A stretch of 64,000 bases of DNA from an uncultured Acidobacteriia bacterium (lineage in GTDB: Bacteria; Acidobacteriota; Terriglobia; Bryobacterales; Bryobacteraceae). The translations under genes were made by a program, and so were the position numbers. This document shows, piece after piece, positions 28,527 through 38,581 of the stretch; position 1 is the stretch's first letter, and the number at the start of each line of letters is the position of its first letter. The DNA is taken from contig CAINNJ010000046.1 of NCBI GenBank assembly GCA_903851195.1, forward strand, positions 1 through 64,000, written 5' to 3'. Below the pieces are notes generated by a model. The model saw only the letters and a program-made list of their open reading frames with translations. It did not search any database and was not told the DNA's origin.

Positions 28527-29549
28527 TTAACCAGCTCGTGCGAACTCACGCAACTCTTCTTCGATGCGTTGGTTCATGTTGCTGGATGCAAACTCCGCAG
28601 CCACACGGATGGCATTTTTTATCGCATTGGCGTCGGAGCGGCCGTGGCAAATAATACAGACGCCCTTCACGCCGAGAAGCGGCGCGCCGCCGATCTCCGC
28701 GTAATCGACCCGCTTCTTGAAATCTTTGAACGCGGAGCGGGAGAGAGCGTAGCCGATCTTACTGGAAATGGTCGCGCTGAGCGATTCCTTCAGCATCCGG
28801 CTCATCATCTCGGCCAGACCCTCTGCCACTTTCAGCGCCACGTTGCCGACGAATCCATCGCAGACGATGACGTCGGCGTGGCCCGAGAAGAGATCGCGGC
28901 CTTCCACGTTCCCGATGAAATCGATGTCGAGTTCTTTGAGAAGCGGTGTGGCGTCGCGGGTGAGCGCGTTGCCCTTATGCTCCTCTTCGCCGATGGACAG
29001 CAGACCCACGCGGGGCCTCTTGACCTTCAGAACCAGACGCGAATAGATCTGCCCCATGAGGCCGAACTGCGCCAGCATGGCGGCTTCGCAATCGACGTTG
29101 GCGCCCACGTCGACAACGACAACCGGAGTTCCTTTTTGAGAGGGGAAAACGCCCGAGAGGGCGGGGCGATCGACACCCGGCACCTTGCCGAGGACCATCT
29201 TGGCGATGGCCATGCAGGCTCCGGTGTTGCCGGCGGAGATGTAACCGTCCGCCTTGCCGTCCGCCACCAGCCGGGCACACGAATGCATCGAACTGCCCTT
29301 CTTGCTGCGGGCAGCCTTGGCGGCATGGTCGTCCATGGTGATGCGCTCGGTGGCATGGACGACTTCAATGGGCAGCGACCCGCCGGATTCCGCGCTCAGA
29401 TCGTGGGTATCCAGCTTGTGGTGAATCGCGTCGCGATCCCCAACCAGAATGATCCGGTGACCAAATTGACGGGCCGCCTGAACTGCACCTTCTACCTCGG
29501 GAACCGGGGCTTTATCGCCTCCCATCGCGTCTACTGCAATGGTGATCAT
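28527..29549 (-). CDS. plsX: Phosphate acyltransferase PlsX
   Basis: '[23 protein letters not shown]', '[26 protein letters not shown]', '[20 protein letters not shown]'. Confidence 0.95.
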   Translation of the reverse strand: MITIAVDAMGGDKAPVPEVEGAVQAARQFGHRIILVGDRDAIHHKLDTHDLSAESGGSLPIEVVHATERITMDDHAAKAARSKKGSSMHSCARLVADGKADGYISAGNTGACMAIAKMVLGKVPGVDRPALSGVFPSQKGTPVVVVDVGANVDCEAAMLAQFGLMGQIYSRLVLKVKRPRVGLLSIGEEEHKGNALTRDATPLLKELDIDFIGNVEGRDLFSGHADVIVCDGFVGNVALKVAEGLAEMMSRMLKESLSATISSKIGYALSRSAFKDFKKRVDYAEIGGAPLLGVKGVCIICHGRSDANAIKNAIRVAAEFASSNMNQRIEEELREFARAG

Positions 29550-29589
29550 TCGCTCAGGTTATCGCGTTTTGAAACGGGACTGAAAGAAA

Positions 29590-29772
29590 TTATTCAGCGG
29601 CGGTTTCGATCACTTCGCGGCCCTTGTACTGACCACACTTCGGGCAGACGCGGTGAGGAACCTTGGGCTCATGGCAATTCGGGCATTCGGCGAGAGCCGG
29701 CTTGCGGAGGGCATCGTGGGCGCGACGGCTTTGCGTGCGTTGATTGGAGTGGCGTCGTTTCGGATTCGGCAT
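29590..29772 (-). CDS. rpmF: 50S ribosomal protein L32
   Basis: 'MPNPKRRHSNQRTQSRRAHDAL..CPNCHEPKVPHRVCPKCGQYKGREVI'. Confidence 0.96.
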   Translation of the reverse strand: MPNPKRRHSNQRTQSRRAHDALRKPALAECPNCHEPKVPHRVCPKCGQYKGREVIETAAE

Positions 29773-29790
29773 TGCAAATACTTCCCTTAG

Positions 29791-30345
29791 TTAATTTCTC
29801 TGTTCAATATGAACGGTCTTCAGCGCGTTCCAGCGATCGTCGTTCGGCGGATTGGCGGCCGGGAGCGTTTCACAGTGGCAATCGGTTTCATTCCGGTTGC
29901 CGCCACACACCAGGCAGATCCCCTTACAGGTTTCGCTGCAGACACGCTGCATGGGGAGCTGTAGTAAGACCTGCTCCCGCAGAATTTCTTCCAGCTCAAG
30001 GCCGGGCAACTCATAGAATCCCATTTCCGCCTCCCCTTCGTCGAGAGCAATTTCCTCTTCCACGGGGGCGTTGGGGTCCAGCAGTTTGTAAAAAAGATTG
30101 AAAGGCGTTTCGACGCGAAACGACGCGCGGCCGAGACAACGGTCGCATTCCGTTTCGAGCGTCGCCTGCACCGAGCCATGAACATGCACCTCGCCGCCGG
30201 TATGCGGCAGCAGTTCGGCCTCGCCTTCGGCGCTGAGCGGACCGGATTGCGTGGTCCCGGAATCGGAGAAATCGATCTCTCCGGCTTGCCAGGTGTGCGC
30301 AAACGGCAGCTTGCGCAACTCCATCTCCTTGATGCTCAGTAACAT
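29791..30345 (-). CDS. DUF177 / YceD-family protein
   Basis: 'CDRCLGRASFRVETPFNLFY', C-terminal 'CSETCKGICLVCGGNRNETDC'; adjacent to rpmF-plsX. Confidence 0.88.
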   Translation of the reverse strand: MLLSIKEMELRKLPFAHTWQAGEIDFSDSGTTQSGPLSAEGEAELLPHTGGEVHVHGSVQATLETECDRCLGRASFRVETPFNLFYKLLDPNAPVEEEIALDEGEAEMGFYELPGLELEEILREQVLLQLPMQRVCSETCKGICLVCGGNRNETDCHCETLPAANPPNDDRWNALKTVHIEQRN

Positions 30346-30551
30346 GACTGTAGATTGGGAAACCTTGATTCTAGCATGGCGGGCCTTTCCGGCGGATTCC
30401 GGCCATCAAAACAACATAGCACGCCCTGTTCTTGTGCGGGAATCGGCCGATGTTGTTGTAATCGTGCTGTAGTTTGTATTAGAATCAAAGATCTGGCGAT
30501 AGCCCGGGCGCTGTACGTGTGCGCCTGAGCATCCGAAGAGGTAAAACTCCC

Positions 30552-30878
30552 ATGCATGCAATAGTTGAGACAGGTGGAAAGCAGTTCCGTGTCGCCCCGG
30601 GCGACTTGGTTCGCGTTCCCAAACTGATCGGTGACCCGGGTTCGGAAATTGCTCTCGGTAAAGTACTGGCGGTGTTTAAAGATGGCGGCGAACTGGCTCT
30701 GGCCGGCAATGCCGCGGAGAGCGATATGACGGCCGTTCGCGTGAACGCCACCATTACCGCGCACGATCGCGGCGACAAAGTTCTGGTATTTAAGTTCAAG
30801 CGCAAGAAACAGTACAAGCGCACCCAGGGACATCGTCAGGATTACACGGAGGTTCGGATTCGCGACATCGTTGCCTAA
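30552..30878 (+). CDS. rplU: 50S ribosomal protein L21
   Basis: '[53 protein letters not shown]'. Confidence 0.96.
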   Translation: MHAIVETGGKQFRVAPGDLVRVPKLIGDPGSEIALGKVLAVFKDGGELALAGNAAESDMTAVRVNATITAHDRGDKVLVFKFKRKKQYKRTQGHRQDYTEVRIRDIVA

Positions 30879-30920
30879 GCCCGGCGGGCTTGAGCACGAA
30901 GCGAATTTCAAAGATTTGTC

Positions 30921-31178
30921 ATGGCACATAAAAAAGGTTTAGGCAGTTCCAAAAACGGCCGCGATTCCAACGCGCAGCGGCTCGGTATCAAAGCTTTCGG
31001 TGGTGAACTGGTTTCCGGCGGTTCCATCCTGGTCCGTCAGCGCGGCACGAAGATCAAACCCGGCACCAACGTGGGCTGGGGCAAAGACGACACGCTGTTC
31101 GCTAAAATCACCGGCACCGTGCTGTTCCGCGATCGCGGCAGCATGGGCAAGTACGTGAACATCGTCGCCGCCGAATAG
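30921..31178 (+). CDS. rpmA: 50S ribosomal protein L27
   Basis: '[61 protein letters not shown]'. Confidence 0.97.
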   Translation: MAHKKGLGSSKNGRDSNAQRLGIKAFGGELVSGGSILVRQRGTKIKPGTNVGWGKDDTLFAKITGTVLFRDRGSMGKYVNIVAAE

Positions 31179-31295
31179 TTTTTTTCTTCTCCCCACCGTT
31201 CCCGGCCGCTGGTGAATGAACCAGCGGCCTCTTCGTTTTGGTGCTCACATTCCCGTTCGCAATTACCTGTCAGTCCAGTTATTCCCGGAAAAACC

Positions 31296-32297
31296 ATGTT
31301 AGTAGATGAAGTCAGAATTACAGTCAAGGCCGGCGACGGCGGCAACGGCTGTCTTGCGTTTCGGCGCGAGAAGTACGTGCCCCGCGGCGGTCCCTCCGGC
31401 GGCGATGGCGGCAACGGCGGCGATATCCGCATGGTCGCGACCATCCACCGCAATACCCTGCTGCATTTCCGGTTCAATCCGGAATATACGGCGCAGCGCG
31501 GACGCCACGGCGAAGGCAGCAACTGCAAAGGGCACGAGGGCGAGAGCATAACTGTCCAGGTGCCGGTCGGAACCACGGTGTACGACGAGGAGTCCGGCGA
31601 AAAGCTTTACGATTTCACGCATGACAAAGAAGAGTGGCTGGCCGCCAAAGGCGGGCGCGGCGGCAAAGGCAACGCGCGCTTCACCAGTTCCACGCACCAG
31701 GCGCCCACCGAGCACGAGGCCGGCTTTCCGGGCGAATTTAAAAAGCTGCAACTGAAGCTTCGCCTGCTGGCGGACGTGGGGCTGGTGGGATATCCGAATG
31801 CGGGAAAATCCACTCTGATTTCGCGTATTTCCGCGGCCCGGCCGAAGATTGCGGATTATCCGTTTACCACCCTCGAGCCGAACCTCGGCGTGGTGCAGTT
31901 GCCGGATCACCGTTCGTTCGTGGTGGCCGATATTCCGGGCATCATCGAAGGCGCGCATGAAGGCCGCGGGCTGGGCATCCAGTTTCTGAGGCACGTCGAA
32001 CGCACACAGGTGCTGGTGCATCTGGTCGATATGTCGGCGACGGGCCGCGACCCGGTGCATGACTTTGAAACCCTGATGACGGAACTCCAGAGTTACAGTC
32101 CGGAACTCGCGGAGAAGCCCATGCTGGTGCTGGCGAGCAAGATGGATGCGGCGCAGGATCCGGAGAAAGTGCGGGCGGTTCGGGAAGCGGCGGAGGCGGG
32201 CGGACACCCGTTCTTCGAATTGTCCAGCGTCACGGGGCAGGGAATCGACCTGCTGAAATTCGCGCTCGCTGGCCTGGTTCTGCCGTCCATGGAATAA
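31296..32297 (+). CDS. obgE: GTPase ObgE/CgtA
   Basis: '[44 protein letters not shown]', '[40 protein letters not shown]'. Confidence 0.96.
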   Translation: MLVDEVRITVKAGDGGNGCLAFRREKYVPRGGPSGGDGGNGGDIRMVATIHRNTLLHFRFNPEYTAQRGRHGEGSNCKGHEGESITVQVPVGTTVYDEESGEKLYDFTHDKEEWLAAKGGRGGKGNARFTSSTHQAPTEHEAGFPGEFKKLQLKLRLLADVGLVGYPNAGKSTLISRISAARPKIADYPFTTLEPNLGVVQLPDHRSFVVADIPGIIEGAHEGRGLGIQFLRHVERTQVLVHLVDMSATGRDPVHDFETLMTELQSYSPELAEKPMLVLASKMDAAQDPEKVRAVREAAEAGGHPFFELSSVTGQGIDLLKFALAGLVLPSME

Positions 32298-32302
32298 AAA
32301 AC

Positions 32303-32332
32303 GGCGCGGAGAGCACTCCCGCTCTCCGCGCC
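32303..32332 (-). terminator. Intrinsic terminator for the minus-strand SDR gene
   Basis: Perfect 12-bp stem GGCGCGGAGAGC/GCTCTCCGCGCC followed, on the minus strand, by GTTTTTTATT (A-tract 32296-32301 on +). Confidence 0.8.
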
Positions 32333-32353
32333 CGTACCGCAAGTCCGAATGAC

Positions 32354-33097
32354 TTAGTAAGTTGCCCGGCCGCCGCTGGCGTCATAACACTGCGCCGTCA
32401 CGAACGAGCAGTCCGGACTGGCCAGGAAATGCACCACGGCCGCAATCTCCACCGGCTCGCCGGTGCGCCGCATGGGGATCTTATCCGTCATGTACGTCAC
32501 CTGCTGCGGAGTGAGCTGCTCCAGGATTTTCGTGCGAACCACGGCGGGCGAAACGGCGTTCACGCAGATGCCGTCCGTCGCCACTTCCTTGCCCAAAGAC
32601 TTCGTCATCCCGATCACCGCCGCCTTGCTGCCCGAATAAGCAATCATGTTCGGATTGCCTTCCTTGCCCGCGATGGAAGCGATATTCACGATGCGCCCGT
32701 ATTTGTGCTCCCGCATATGTGGCACCACGGCACGGCAAACATAAAACACGCCGTTGACGTTGATGGCCATCACGCGCGAGAACTCGTCGTCCGGCTGATC
32801 CTGAATCGGGGCCGCTTTGCCGGCGATACCGGCATTGTTCACCGCGATGTGGATCCGTCCGGTGCGCGCCAGAACCTCGGCGACTGCTGCGTTGACCGAG
32901 GCCGAATTGGCCACGTCCATCTGCACGCCGAACGAGCCATTACCCAGGGCTGCGGCCAGTTGCTCCGCGCCTTCTTTGTTGAGATCCGCCACCGCAACCG
33001 TGGCGCCGGCCTCGGCAAGGCGTCTGGAGATCGCCTCGCCGATACCGGTCGCGCCACCCGTTACGATTGCCGTTTGTCCGCTAAGATCGAACGGCAT
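32354..33097 (-). CDS. SDR family oxidoreductase (3-oxoacyl-ACP reductase-like)
   Basis: 'QTAIVTGGATGIGEAISRRLAEAG', 'VNNAGIAGK', 'YSGSKAAVIGMTKSLGKEV'. Confidence 0.92.
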   Translation of the reverse strand: MPFDLSGQTAIVTGGATGIGEAISRRLAEAGATVAVADLNKEGAEQLAAALGNGSFGVQMDVANSASVNAAVAEVLARTGRIHIAVNNAGIAGKAAPIQDQPDDEFSRVMAINVNGVFYVCRAVVPHMREHKYGRIVNIASIAGKEGNPNMIAYSGSKAAVIGMTKSLGKEVATDGICVNAVSPAVVRTKILEQLTPQQVTYMTDKIPMRRTGEPVEIAAVVHFLASPDCSFVTAQCYDASGGRATY

Positions 33098-33103
33098 GGC
33101 GGG

Positions 33104-33550
33104 TTATTCCTCGCGAGTCACGTTCACCGTGATCTCGGTCGATACTTCGCGATGCAGTTTCACGGTGACTTTGTGCTCACCCAGCGTGCGGATCGGCTCT
33201 TCGAGCTGAATCTTGCGCCGGTCCACGTTGTAATGCTGCGCGGCGAGCAGATCCGCCACGTCGTTGGCCGTAACGGAACCGAACAAGTGATCGGACTCGC
33301 CGGCCTTGCGCGCGACGGTCAGCGTGAGAGCGCTGATCATCTTCGCCAGGTCCTGCGCTTCGCCCGCCAGCTTGGCTTCTTTGCGGAGATGAGACTGCTT
33401 CTCCTGCTCCACGATTTTCTTGTTGGAATCGGTTGCCGGAACAGCGATCCGGCGGGGCAGCAGGAAGTTGCGCGCATAACCCGCCGCAACCTTGACCACT
33501 TCGCCGCGGGCGCCCAGTTTTTCGATGTCTTCCCGAAGAATGACTTCCAT
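33104..33550 (-). CDS. rplI: 50S ribosomal protein L9
   Basis: 'MEVILREDIEKLGARGEVVKVAAGYARNFLLPRRIAVPAT'. Confidence 0.96.
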   Translation of the reverse strand: MEVILREDIEKLGARGEVVKVAAGYARNFLLPRRIAVPATDSNKKIVEQEKQSHLRKEAKLAGEAQDLAKMISALTLTVARKAGESDHLFGSVTANDVADLLAAQHYNVDRRKIQLEEPIRTLGEHKVTVKLHREVSTEITVNVTREE

Positions 33551-33561
33551 GATTTAGCTCC

Positions 33562-33864
33562 TTACACCGAGGCCGCGAACGGCAGCAGCGCAATGTTGCG
33601 CGCCTTCAGAATCGCGTCCGTGAGGCGGCGCTGGTGCGGTGCGCAAACGCCTGAAATCCGGCGAGGGACAATCTTGCCCCGCTCCGCAATGAACGCCTGC
33701 AGCATCTTGACGTCCTTGTAGTTGATGTCATCGATCTTTTCGACGCAGAAACGGCAAACCTTTTTGCGCCGGAAGTATTGTTTCTTGCCTACCGCGGCCG
33801 CTTTATCGCCGCCCGTGGGGCGCTGCGAAGCCGCGATCGGTCTTCCACCTTTTTGTTCAGCCAT
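33562..33864 (-). CDS. rpsR: 30S ribosomal protein S18
   Basis: '[70 protein letters not shown]'. Confidence 0.96.
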   Translation of the reverse strand: MAEQKGGRPIAASQRPTGGDKAAAVGKKQYFRRKKVCRFCVEKIDDINYKDVKMLQAFIAERGKIVPRRISGVCAPHQRRLTDAILKARNIALLPFAASV

Positions 33865-33888
33865 GTGAGATCTCCTGTTTTGAGTCGA

Positions 33889-34377
33889 TTATTCCGTGGG
33901 AACGCCCGGAGCCGGATGAACCGGTTCTGCCGGGACTGCGGGAACCGGCGCGCCGGGCGCCGCATGCTGACCTTCCGCGCCGCCGCCCAGCATCTGCTGC
34001 GCGAGAGAAGGCTGCGGGGCCGGGGGTTGCGGACGGCGGTGCGCGCGCTTCTCGCGCTCTTTCTTCCGCTTGTCGATCCGCTTCAGCGTTTCGTCGATTC
34101 GGACCGTCAGGAACTTGATCACCGAATCCTGCACGCGCAGGCGGCGTTCGAACTCTTTCACGGTTTCCGGCAGGGCCGTAAACTGCATCAGCACATAGCT
34201 GCCTTCACGCTGCTTTTCAACGCGATAGGCGAGCCGGCGTTTTCCCCACTTATCCACTTTGTCCACAGTGCCACCGGCTTTGGTGACATGTGAGGACATG
34301 AGTTCGATAAGATGGTCGATCTCTTCTTCCGTTGCATCGGGTCTTACGATGAACAGATTTTCGTAGATTCTCATCAT
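33889..34377 (-). CDS. rpsF: 30S ribosomal protein S6 with Pro/Ala/Gln-rich C-terminal extension
   Basis: '[58 protein letters not shown]'. Confidence 0.95.
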   Translation of the reverse strand: MMRIYENLFIVRPDATEEEIDHLIELMSSHVTKAGGTVDKVDKWGKRRLAYRVEKQREGSYVLMQFTALPETVKEFERRLRVQDSVIKFLTVRIDETLKRIDKRKKEREKRAHRRPQPPAPQPSLAQQMLGGGAEGQHAAPGAPVPAVPAEPVHPAPGVPTE

Positions 34378-34985
34378 TCCTCTTTTGCTGCCCCGGGCGC
34401 GACCGTTTCAACGCGACCGTTGAATCGGGTCATGGACAATTCGACGCCTTCGGCGATTATGGATTCCGCTGCATCGGCCGCAAGGTCGATGAACGCATCC
34501 AGGGTTTCGTTCTGCTGCCGCGTAAACCGCGACAACAAATAATCCGCTCCCGTCCTGCCCTGCGACGTCAGCGGATGGCCGGGGTGCACCCCCAACCGGA
34601 TCCTCGGAAACTCCTGCGTGCCCAGCTTCGCGATCAGATCTTTGGCGCCGTTATGTCCGGCGGCCGAACCTTTGGGGCGGATTCTCATCGCGCCCCAGGG
34701 AAGATCCAGCTCATCGTAAACGGCAATCAGACCGGCCGGCGGCACTTCATACTTTTCCAGCAGCGGGCGAACCGCCACGCCGCTGAGGTTCATAAAAGTC
34801 TGCGGTTTGGCCAGAAGCACGGTCTTACCGCGAACCGTGCCTTGCCCCACGAGTGCCTGGCATTCCTTCCTGGTGACGCGGATTCCGTGCCGCGCGGCAA
34901 GCCGGTCCACCACCAGAAACCCCAGGTTATGGGGGGTAGCGGCATACTGCTCGCCAGGGTTGCCGAGACCGGCCACCAGGAACAT
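34374..34985 (-). CDS. pth: Peptidyl-tRNA hydrolase
   Basis: '[34 protein letters not shown]', '[34 protein letters not shown]'. Confidence 0.95.
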   Translation of the reverse strand: MFLVAGLGNPGEQYAATPHNLGFLVVDRLAARHGIRVTRKECQALVGQGTVRGKTVLLAKPQTFMNLSGVAVRPLLEKYEVPPAGLIAVYDELDLPWGAMRIRPKGSAAGHNGAKDLIAKLGTQEFPRIRLGVHPGHPLTSQGRTGADYLLSRFTRQQNETLDAFIDLAADAAESIIAEGVELSMTRFNGRVETVAPGAAKEE

Positions 34986-34991
34986 GCCCGA

Positions 34992-35702
34992 TTACTTCTT
35001 CTTCTTGTCCGCGGCGGGCGCTTTGGCGGCGGGAGCTTTCCCGGCGGCAGCGGCCGGAGCCTTGGCGTCTTCCTTCTTGCCCTTCTTGCCGGCCACTTCC
35101 GGCTCCGCCTTGGCTTCCCCATCCGCCGCCGCCGCATCTTCCTTGATGCCGACCACGTGCGCGATCACGGCATCGCCGGCCGTCAGGACGCGAACGCCTT
35201 CTTTGAGCGGGAGGTCCGAAACGCGGATCCCGTCGCCGATCATCAGTTCGGTTACCGTCACATCGAACTGATTCGGAATGTCGTCCGGAATGCACTCGAT
35301 TTCGACCGAGCGGGTCACCACGTCGAGGATGCCGCCCTGCTGCTTCACACCCTTGGATTCGCCCGACACATGGATCGGCACGGAGACGCGCAGCTTGCGG
35401 GTCAGATCGATGCGGCGGAGGTCGATATGCAGCAGATTGCCCTTGATGGGATCGTAGGCTTCGTCGGCGACAATCACCGGCGTCTTTTCCAGACCCTCGA
35501 TATCCACGTCGAAGATCGAGTTGTGGCCCGTCTTGCTGTGGATGATCCTGGTAATGTCTTTGGGGTTCAGGCTGATGGCTACGGGATCTTTGAAAGCGCC
35601 GTAAACGACGCCCGGAATGCGGCCCGAAACGCGCACGCGGCGCGCTTCATTCTTGCCGCGGCTGGCGCGCGGCAGCGCTGGAACGACTGTATCTAATCTC
35701 AA
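34992..35702 (-). CDS. rplY: 50S ribosomal protein L25/general stress protein Ctc
   Basis: 'ARRVRVSGRIPGVVYGAFKDPVAISLNPKDITRIIHSKTGHNSIFDVDIEG'; Ala/Lys-rich tail. Confidence 0.93.
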   Translation of the reverse strand: MRLDTVVPALPRASRGKNEARRVRVSGRIPGVVYGAFKDPVAISLNPKDITRIIHSKTGHNSIFDVDIEGLEKTPVIVADEAYDPIKGNLLHIDLRRIDLTRKLRVSVPIHVSGESKGVKQQGGILDVVTRSVEIECIPDDIPNQFDVTVTELMIGDGIRVSDLPLKEGVRVLTAGDAVIAHVVGIKEDAAAADGEAKAEPEVAGKKGKKEDAKAPAAAAGKAPAAKAPAADKKKK

Positions 35703-35911
35703 TTTCTTTCTCCCTTGCGCAAGTCCGTTTCAGAGCGCCCGGCGCCGGCTGTTTCAGGCACACCGGATCACTCTGAGTCGTGGGTTGCGTTGACCAAAAC
35801 TACTTCGACCAAAACTTTTTGCGTTAATGATGCTGCGTTGAAACCGCGAGGAACCACAACAACGAGGCTTTACGGAAACATCCACAAACGAACACCTCAG
35901 TTTAACACGCT

Positions 35912-36856
35912 CTATTGAAAGAGGATACTGACCGAGGTTTCCTCGTGGATCGACTGCACGCCGCGCGCCAGCAGATTCGCCACCGACAGTTGCCGGATTT
36001 TGCCGCAGGCCTTCGCCGCCGCGGACAGCGGAATCGAATTGGAAAACACGACTTCTTTGATGGCGGATTCCTGAATGCGCTGTACGGCGGGGCCCGAAAG
36101 GACGGCATGGGTTGCACAGGCCGACACACTCGCCGCGCCGAACTGCAGCAGCGCGTCCGCGCCCTTCACCAGCGTCCCGCCGGTGTCGATCAGATCGTCC
36201 ACGATGAGGCAGTTCTGGCCGCGCACGTCGCCGATGACGTTCATCACTTCGGCCACGTTGGCCTCTTCGCGGCGCTTATCGATAATCGCCAGCGGGGCGT
36301 TCAGTCGTTTGGCGACGGACCTCGCGCGCTCCACGCCGCCGGCGTCCGGCGAGACCACCGTCAGATTGGGAATACTCTGCGGCTTGAAATAATCGATCAT
36401 CACCGGGCGGAAGAACAGATGGTCCACCGGCACGTCGAAGAAGCCCTGAATCTGCGCGGCGTGCAGGTCGAGGGACATGATGCGGTCCGCGCCCGCGGTT
36501 TCGAGCAGGGAGGCGACTAGCTTGGCGGAAATCGGCACGCGCGGTTTGTCCTTGCGATCCTGCCGGCCATAGCCATAGTAAGGAAGCACTGCGGTGATGC
36601 GTTCCGCCGAGGACCGCTTCAGGGCGTCCATCATGCAGAGGATCTCCATCAAATGGAACTCCACGGGCGAGCAGGTGGGCTGCACCACGAAGCAATCGGC
36701 CCCGCGAACATTCTCCAGAAGCTGCAGATTGATCTCGCCGTCCGAGAAGCGTTTCAGCTTGATCTGCCCGACCGGCAGGCCGAGGTTGGCGCACATCTCT
36801 TCGGCAAGGCCGGGATTCGCGCTTCCCGAGAAGATTTTGATGCGGTCTGGATTCAT
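35912..36856 (-). CDS. prs: Ribose-phosphate pyrophosphokinase
   Basis: '[61 protein letters not shown]', 'DDLIDTGGTLVKGADAL'; start chosen at MNPDR, which abuts the ispE stop. Confidence 0.95.
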   Translation of the reverse strand: MNPDRIKIFSGSANPGLAEEMCANLGLPVGQIKLKRFSDGEINLQLLENVRGADCFVVQPTCSPVEFHLMEILCMMDALKRSSAERITAVLPYYGYGRQDRKDKPRVPISAKLVASLLETAGADRIMSLDLHAAQIQGFFDVPVDHLFFRPVMIDYFKPQSIPNLTVVSPDAGGVERARSVAKRLNAPLAIIDKRREEANVAEVMNVIGDVRGQNCLIVDDLIDTGGTLVKGADALLQFGAASVSACATHAVLSGPAVQRIQESAIKEVVFSNSIPLSAAAKACGKIRQLSVANLLARGVQSIHEETSVSILFQ

Positions 36857-37830
36857 TGCGCGTATCGGCTTGGGGGCGGCCATAGATTTCCTTTTAGCGA
36901 TCCGGTTTGACCGGCAGGCACGTCAATATGAGCAGCCAGGGCGCGCCGCCAGGCGGAACGGTAGCGGGCGCGGCTGAGAAACGATACGGCAAACGATTTT
37001 TCCGGTTCCAATGCCTTCCGTGCCGGTTCCAAAAGCCCGGAATCTTCAAAAATCCCGAATATCGACGATCCGCTGCCGGTCATAATGACCGGCCCGGCGC
37101 CCGCTGTCTTCAGCCGGGTACTGATTTGCCGGAGTTCCGGATAGCGGTCGAACACGACCTCTTCGAAGTCGTTCACCGTCCAGTTGCCGGGACCCGCCCA
37201 GATTTGTTGCTGGAATGTAACCAGTTTATTTTGCAGGACGTTTGCTGTCAATTGTTCGGGCCGATTCAGCCGCGCGGAAAGATCGCGGTAGGCGTCGGCG
37301 GTGGAAGAATGTACGGCGGGCGCCACCAGCAGCACCCGGCGCGGCGGCTCATCGGGCAGCGGATAAAGTTCTTCGCCGCGGCCCAGACCGAGCGCCGTGC
37401 CGCCATGTAAAAAGAACGGCACATCGCTGCCGAGTTTCGCCGCCAGTTCAAACAGGCGCGGCGCGGGAATTGTTTTTCCGGCCAGAACCGGCAGCGCCAG
37501 CAGAACCGCAGCCGCATCGGTGGATCCGCCGCCCAGTCCCGCCCCGGCCGGAATGTGCTTATAAAGGTCGAACTCCACATCGGCATGGAGTTGCATCTCG
37601 TCCAGCACCAGACGCGCCGCCCGCTCCACCAGGTTATCGGGAATGTGCGGCGTGCCGTTGATCTGAATCCGGGTTTGGGCAGCGGCGGTGAAACGAACGT
37701 CGATCCGGTCCGCCAGCGAGATGGTCTGGAAGATGGTGCGGAGTTCGTGGTAGCCATCCGCCCGCCGGAAAAGCACGCGGAGTCCCAGGTTCAGCTTGGC
37801 GTACGCGGGAAGGCGCGCGGTACGGGTCAT
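36853..37830 (-). CDS. ispE: 4-diphosphocytidyl-2-C-methyl-D-erythritol kinase
   Basis: '[35 protein letters not shown]', '[22 protein letters not shown]', '[14 protein letters not shown]'. Confidence 0.95.
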   Translation of the reverse strand: MTRTARLPAYAKLNLGLRVLFRRADGYHELRTIFQTISLADRIDVRFTAAAQTRIQINGTPHIPDNLVERAARLVLDEMQLHADVEFDLYKHIPAGAGLGGGSTDAAAVLLALPVLAGKTIPAPRLFELAAKLGSDVPFFLHGGTALGLGRGEELYPLPDEPPRRVLLVAPAVHSSTADAYRDLSARLNRPEQLTANVLQNKLVTFQQQIWAGPGNWTVNDFEEVVFDRYPELRQISTRLKTAGAGPVIMTGSGSSIFGIFEDSGLLEPARKALEPEKSFAVSFLSRARYRSAWRRALAAHIDVPAGQTGSLKGNLWPPPSRYAQ

Positions 37831-38348
37831 TTATCGTATTGAAGCAGCGAGTAGACGTCGTAGCTGCCGAGTTTCTCACGCCCGCCGAGGAAGGTGAGTT
37901 CCACCATGAAGCCAAGACCGGCGACGGTGCCGCCCAGTTGCTCCACCAGTTGCGTGACCGCCTTCGCGGTGCCGCCGGTGGCGAGAAGGTCGTCCAGAAT
38001 CAGCACCCGCGATCCCGGCGCGATGGCGTCCCGGTGAATTTCCAGAGTATCGGTGCCGTATTCCAGATCGTAGGAAATCGTGGCGCACAGCGACGGCAGC
38101 TTCTTCGGCTTGCGGACCGGCACGAATCCCGCTCCCAGCGCGTACGCCAGCACGGGGGCGAAGATGAAGCCCCTGGCCTCGATGCCGAGCACCACATCGA
38201 CGCCGAGCCCGGCATAACGTTCCCGGAACGCGTCGATGGTGGCGCGCAGACCCTCGCGATCCTTCAGCAGAGTCGTGATGTCATAAAAAAGGATTCCCTT
38301 CTTCGGAAAATCCGGCACTTCGCGGATGAGTTGTTTGAGAGTGTCCAA
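37827..38348 (-). CDS. apt: Adenine phosphoribosyltransferase
   Basis: '[36 protein letters not shown]', '[33 protein letters not shown]', '[16 protein letters not shown]'. Confidence 0.95.
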   Translation of the reverse strand: MDTLKQLIREVPDFPKKGILFYDITTLLKDREGLRATIDAFRERYAGLGVDVVLGIEARGFIFAPVLAYALGAGFVPVRKPKKLPSLCATISYDLEYGTDTLEIHRDAIAPGSRVLILDDLLATGGTAKAVTQLVEQLGGTVAGLGFMVELTFLGGREKLGSYDVYSLLQYDK

Positions 38349-38581
38349 TGCAACAGTTTACCTTCATGACATTCGCGATATAGCTGTTCGACCCGCGCGC
38401 GCGAAACGGTAGCCGCGCGGCGGACGCGAGTTTGGCCGGAGATCCGCGCCTGCGTTGGCAGGCACCCCGCATAGCTCCCCGGGGCAATCAGAATAACTGA
38501 TTAAAGTATCTTGCTGAGTTACTGCCGTAAATTAGTGTTGACCGCAGGTGTTATTGGTGATAAATAATACTTAACATCGTT

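Noticed and set aside
35703-35911. Possible tRNA between rplY and prs
   Set aside because: Position is a common tRNA site in other bacteria, but no T-loop GGTTCGAATCC-type motif or cloverleaf could be found by eye.
38349-38581. Possible riboswitch upstream of the S8 protease
   Set aside because: GC-rich and structured, but does not match the c-di-GMP or c-di-AMP core motifs I know.
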